Source: Micropterus salmoides
Lineage: Eukaryota > Chordata > Actinopteri > Centrarchiformes > Centrarchidae
DNA: 64,000 nucleotides
Direction: 5' to 3'
Assembly (NCBI RefSeq): GCF_014851395.1
Contig: NW_024044459.1
Location: forward strand, 3,322,112 to 3,386,111
In this document: positions 59,749 through 64,000 of the stretch, piece by piece
Numbering within the stretch: the first letter of the stretch is position 1
Layout of the letters: each line of letters begins with the position of its first letter
Made by a program: the position numbers and the translations under genes
Notes under the pieces: model-generated
Seen by the model: the letters and a program-made list of their open reading frames with translations, nothing else
Databases searched by the model: none
Told to the model about the DNA's origin: nothing

Positions 59749-62166
59749 GACTGCATGCAAATGAAGCAGGCGGGACAAGGACTTTGATTGGTCAATTTTC
59801 AAACTGTGTGCTGCAGAGCCTTAAAGGACCAGCTCTGAATTGCAATGAGGAAAACTACTCTGCAGCATTCATTAACAGCTTCAGAGAGATATTTTAGCAG
59901 CTTGCAGTGATATAAACTTTATGTTTGATTAAACTGAATTAGATTTAAAGTTAAATTAGGCTACATTATTATTATTCAGGCCTTTCAGAACTATTGTCTC
60001 GTAATTACAAAACAAATCTGCAAACTCACAATAACCACAAAAGAAATGTTGGTGCAAAAACTGCTGAAATAACGTTATATTGTCCTGAGCGTACCATGTT
60101 AGGCAGTTACATTACTGTTAGGCATTGTGTTGGCTTCTTAGGCCTCTATCAGTTCACACATGAATAATATCCTCTTGCAGTCAGGGATCCTGCAGTTTCA
60201 GTCTCCCCTCTCTCACATGTTGACACACAGGCCCCATTCTGTGCAAAATGGTCGATGTGAATATACTGTGGTGTACAATATATTTGCATTTGACGCATAA
60301 AAGTTTAAAATAGCACTGTAGCAGGTGGAAAGAGGTTCAGTGAACCCTCCTATGGAATTTGACCTCTGACCCCTTGTTTTGTACTGTACCCTTCTATGGG
60401 TTGGAGCTTTATTTTGCGGACTCTGACCCTTCTATGGTGTCTAACAGATACCTAAACAGGTCCTATATAAGCTGTGTTTGATGTACAGAGAGACAGAGTG
60501 GCCATCGGGCTGGGTCTCTCTCCAAGCTGCTGCAGAGTTTCTAATTGATGCTGAACTCCTTGATGTAATAAACTTTTATGATCAAGAACAGTGTCAAGCG
60601 GATTTCTTCTCAACACATCATCGCAGCATTATTGTTCGGACACCACAATACACACACATACATGTACTGTTTAATTGATTCATTTTAATTGTTAATATTT
60701 TTAAAACACACACACTCACAGAGGTCTAATGAAGATGGATGAGACAGTGCGCACACACACACACACTCTCACAAGTTTGCAGTTTTTTTGATTTATTTTT
60801 ATTTTAATATATTTAACACACACGCACACTTTTACAGTTTTATTTACTTTATTTTATATATTTTTTTATAGTGATTAATGAACTGTAAAAAATGAGTTTT
60901 TGGGGGGAAATTTAGCAATATTGTTGTTTTACATTCATGCCAATAAAGCTAGATTGAATTGAATTAATCTTGGGCAGTTACAGTGAGTTAAATGTGAGTC
61001 ATTTATTTGTTGCTGTAAACAAAAATCCTGTTTGCAACTCCCTTTTGCTACAGATCAGACAATATACAGTCAATATACAGTACAACAATGATCTTTAAAT
61101 CACCCACTGGCCTGGGCCGTGCACATCCCAGGCCAGCTCCTTTCTTTTGTTGATTTTCAATTTTATTAATCCAGAAACTCTCCTCCACTTAGGCCTCTCA
61201 GCCACCAATACCGTACCTGTAGTAGTGTGAGAACTGACTTCTGAAAATAATAAATTTTTGTGTTTTTAACATCATGTGTTTAGGTAAATTACATGTTTTA
61301 GCACTTAAAGCACTTAAATAACAATAAATAACATCTGTCTCATGCTTCTGTCAGTCCTTTAGTCTCTGTAGACAGCTAGAGGAGTCTGGGACAACATTAT
61401 ATGCTCACAATGAGGAGCCGTTAAAAACAGGTTTGTTGAAGGAGTAGGCTGCTGGTTGAAACTTCAAGCATAAACATATACATATCAGCATGTTGCTATT
61501 TCATAACAGGGGGAAGCTGAAAACCATGAGGGACAACCCTCTCATGCTCTCTATGCTGAGCTGAGGAGCTCCTGCAGCCACATGCAGCCACATGCAGCCC
61601 CAGGCCTCAAAGCGCTTTGGAGGCTCGTTTCTGCCGTCAGCCATCAGGCTCCACAGCACCAAACTGACAGATATGTGCCTGATTTTATCTGAGACATTTT
61701 TCTGGTTTTAAATGGTTGTAAATAATTATTATTGATTTTATGGTGTAAATAGTGTGTAAATACTGCATCTCTTCTTTTATATTCCTTTGTGCTGCTATTT
61801 CGACCTAAATTTCCTCCACGGGATTAATAAAGTCTTATCTGGTCTTATAAACTTTGATAAACGTGAATGTGACAGTTTCTTTTTCTGCTGAAGGCCTGCT
61901 CATTGTTCAGAATGCTGTTAAGTAATTACATCTTTAAAAGGCATTTATTTCGAATCACAGAGTGGATATTCCCTCTCCCAGTATTTCTTTTGATAAAACA
62001 TTCATGAAAATATGCATTTTCACACTTTATTCTGCATATATATTAAGCAAAGAGCTGGCAGTTAACAACACAGAAAATTGATCAGGCTTTAAGGGGTTAA
62101 ATTTTGGCGGCAGGAAATTCAAACTGGCCAGCCAATAGGAAGGTTCCATGATTTGCATTTAGTGCA
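59749..62166 (+). repeat. Core unit C, with a solo LTR
   Basis: Nearly identical to core A on its right side (61050-62166 versus 53800-54936) and shares the solo LTR with core B. Has an extra CA-rich segment near 60700-60840. No gene was recognised. Confidence 0.9.
60267..60647 (+). mobile_element. Solo LTR in core C, 381 bp
   Basis: TGTGGTGT ... ACACCACA, flanked by ATAC at 60263-60266 and 60648-60651. Has a TATATAAG box (60463) and AATAAA (60569), the order expected for a plus-strand LTR. Core A has the unoccupied site with a single ATAC (about 53526-53529). Confidence 0.85.
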
Positions 62167-62681
62167 ACTAGTACTACTAGTAGACCATTTTGGCTCTTAC
62201 TAGTACTACTAGTAGACACTTTAGCGCCTACTAGTAGTACTAGTAAGGTCAAAAAACGTCTACTAGTACTACTAGTAGACATTTTTCTCTTACTAGTACT
62301 ACTAGTAGACACTTTAGCGCCTACTAGTAGTACTAGTAGACGTTTTTGCGCTTACTAGTAGTACTAGTAAGACCTAAAATGTCTACTAGTAGTACTAGTA
62401 AAGATTTTTACACTATATTTAAAGGCAAAATGAATGAAAATATGCTTACTAGTAGTACTAGTAGACATTTTAGGTCTTACTAGTACTACTAGTAAGCGCC
62501 AAAATGTCTACTAGTAGTACTAGTAGATGTTTTAGCTCTTACTAGTAGTACTAGTAGACATTTTAGCGCTTACTAGTACTACTAGTAGACATTTTAGCGC
62601 CTACTAGTAGTACTAGTAAGGTCAAAATGTGTCTACTAGTAGTACTAGTAGACGTTTTTGCGCCTACTAGTACTACTAGTA
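62167..62681. repeat. Palindromic TACTAGTA satellite, array 4
   Basis: About 0.5 kb, linking a right core edge (C) to a left core edge (D). It is the only array in the window that joins cores in direct orientation. Contains one inverted copy of the 62398-62450 spacer block (TTACACTATATTTAAAGGCA) also found in arrays 1 and 2. Confidence 0.93.
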
Positions 62682-62776
62682 GACCGCATGCAAATGAAGC
62701 AGGCGGAAGAAGGATTTTTATTGGCCAATATTCAAACTGCGTGCTGGAGAGTCTTAAAGGACCAGCTCTGAATTGT
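62682..62776 (+). repeat. Core edge D (only the first ~95 bases)
   Basis: CCGCATGCAAATGAAGCAGG, ATTGGCCAAT and CTTAAAGGACCAGCTCTGAA match the left edge of cores A and C. Similarity stops after GAATTG (62775). It is more diverged than A-C. Confidence 0.85.
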
Positions 62777-63140
62777 AAGTTGAGTTTACAGATTTTCTCA
62801 GTTGGTTTTGTACGTTTCTCAGATCTGAATTGAAATTGTCGAAAACAACTTGTTCAGCCTCCACATCGCCATCATCATCTCGTCATTTGTGCACATCATT
62901 AAAGCAATTTCCCGTTATTTGGAGAAATTGCAAATGCTTTGACACATTGATGTAAATATTTATGTATGTCTGCTGTTGACAACATCATCAAATGGCACGA
63001 CACATTGTCAAAAGCTTAAATAAAGTCAAACTTTAATTTCATTCTCCACAATCAAGCTGCAAGAAATGTTGTTTTTGCACATCGTCTCTGATCCTGCAGC
63101 CGAAGAGGCTTCTGCGCGCTTTTCACATGGTCAAATCTAA
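62777..63140. other. Flank between the palindromic complex and the candidate gene
   Basis: Unique-looking DNA with AATAAAG near 63018. May contain the 5' part of the candidate gene's promoter. No TATA box recognised. Confidence 0.4.
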
Positions 63141-63157
63141 CCAGTAGGTGGCAGCAG
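63141..63157 (+). promoter_or_regulatory. CTCF-like motif upstream of the candidate first exon
   Basis: CCAGTAGGTGGCAGCAG fits the CTCF core consensus and lies 33 bases before the ATG. It stands between the palindromic complex and the candidate gene. Sequence evidence only. Confidence 0.4.
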
Positions 63158-63189
63158 ACATCTGCGTAACGTCCAGAGACGCTGGGATC

Positions 63190-63355
63190 ATGAGCGAGAC
63201 ATCACAAGAAAGCGGTTTTAATAATGTTGTTCATCGCGTTTGGAATGCGCTTGATGTTGCCAGACGGGAACTGGCGTCGCAGAGGGACGAAGACAACCTG
63301 CTGAGAGCCACAAGGAGCACATTTAGGAGGCGAAGAAGAGCGGGTCCGATGGCAG
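63190..63355 (+). CDS. Candidate first coding exon of an unrecognised gene (partial)
   Basis: ATG at 63190 opens a frame of 55 codons ending at a splice donor (GGCAG then GTAGTT) in phase 1. The protein begins MSETSQESGFNNVVHRVWNA and has a helical, charged middle (LDVARRELASQRDEDNLLRA) and a basic run (TFRRRRRAGPMAG), which could be a nuclear signal or nucleic-acid contact. The exon is richer in CpG than its surroundings. Upstream in-frame codons are open to 63148 but contain no ATG. No family was recognised; the next exon is outside the window or not visible. An alternative is a transposon-derived exon. Confidence 0.5.
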
Positions 63356-64000
63356 GTAGTTAGCATTAACGTTACAAGTTTAAAGTCAATGTCTGCATTG
63401 TCCTTTTTACTGTCACCGCTAACTCACAAGTGGCTTCCAAGTTCTTAATGTGTGACATTTTCCACTTAATGTTGGAACGGTAGCTATATTTTATTAAGCA
63501 TAAGCTAACGTTACTGTTCCATCAGCTGGTCGGCGGCTGGCAGTTACAGAAAGTAAGTTAAGTTAGCAACAAAATGTGAGAGGTTAAGTGTATTGATCTA
63601 GTGACTGTAAGAATGTAGGGGCTGTCCAGATTGTCATTTTTTGAGCTTCGTTAAGTTAGAATAAACAGCGGATTGTTGACGTTACGGCGGCCGGGGGGGG
63701 GGGCGGACAAAGTCTGGCTGCAAGTGAGAGACAGAGAACCAGAGAGCTCCTTTGCTTTTCTTCTCATAGCATAGGCAGATTAAAACAGCAGGTTATTATT
63801 ACCTAATAATAGGTTAGCAGACCCATGACTAAGAGAGGACTGCAGTGTTGAAGGGATCGGATATTGAGGCAGAGTGAAATAATTCCTGCGTGCCGAACCG
63901 GGTCAGTGGCTGCTGGTCAGAACAGGAGGACCCGGAGCTGAGAGTCCAGAGGGAGAGAGTCTGACCTGAGAGCAGGTCCACAGCAGAATCCGGGTTAGTT
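63356..64000. other. Probable intron 1 of the candidate gene
   Basis: No second exon could be supported. Contains an 11-base G run (63693-63703) in a GC-rich patch and purine-rich text up to the window end. Confidence 0.4.

Noticed and set aside
53423..61700. Conserved short frames inside cores A, B and C
   Set aside because: They recur because the cores are duplicated; no family motif was found, and the 54257-type frame looks like a decayed LINE 3' end.
51019..62681. CRISPR-like array (repeat-spacer-repeat)
   Set aside because: The host DNA is vertebrate, the spacers are not unique but drawn from a few related words in both orientations, the repeats are palindromic throughout, and no cas gene is present.
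52253..62833. Open frames rich in Ser-Thr-Ser or Leu-Val-Val inside and at the edges of the arrays
   Set aside because: They are the translation of the TACTAGTA module in different frames and appear on both strands.
63148..63189. Upstream GTG start for the candidate exon
   Set aside because: The frame is open but starts with GTG; the ATG at 63190 is the natural start in a vertebrate gene.

Overview
The window is vertebrate nuclear DNA, most probably from a teleost fish. The evidence is spliced genes with GT/AG introns, a typical fish repeat load (L2/Maui-type LINEs, Tc1-like and hAT-like DNA transposons, tRNA-derived SINEs, solo LTRs, long CA microsatellites) and no operon-like organisation. 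Gene density is low: three genes are supported and a fourth first exon is a candidate.

Layout. (1) 1-1906, plus strand: the last two exons of a Bcl-2 family apoptosis regulator, running tail to tail into (2) a complete four-exon beta-tubulin gene on the minus strand (coding 5026 to 2628, 445 aa) with a TATA/CCAAT promoter and a second CpG-rich block in intron 1. (3) 5.3-25.6 kb: gene-poor DNA with SINEs, Tc1-like and hAT-like remnants, a 200-bp higher-order minisatellite, L2 fragments, microsatellites and a Tc1-like copy split by an L2 insertion. (4) 25659-27919, minus strand: a complete CAP-domain gene of the GLIPR2/GAPR-1 type (151 aa, five coding exons, TATA box upstream). (5) 28.4-42.4 kb: no genes; a solo LTR with target duplications and several copies of an unnamed ~650-bp repeat. 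(6) 42.4-50.4 kb: a readable nest of transposons. A non-LTR element is split by an almost full-length L2 LINE (8-bp duplication), and the L2 is itself split by a solo LTR (5-bp duplication). A further solo LTR lies just upstream.

(7) 51.0-62.8 kb is the most unusual part. Four arrays, together about 5 kb, are built from a 17-bp palindromic module (TACTAGTA, then C or G, then TACTAGTA) alternating with ~15-bp spacers, many of which contain E2F-like TTTGGCGC or close variants. The arrays alternate with three copies of a ~1.9-2.4 kb core in alternating orientation (plus, minus, plus), followed by a short fourth core edge. Cores B and C plus the array between them make a palindrome of about 5.4 kb. 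Each core edge carries an outward-facing CCAAT box followed by an octamer (ATTTGCAT). I know of no described element with this architecture.

(8) 63190-63355, plus strand: a candidate first coding exon of an unrecognised gene, about 0.4 kb beyond the last core edge. Nothing indicates that the genes act together; they are independent single-copy-type genes in repeat-rich DNA.
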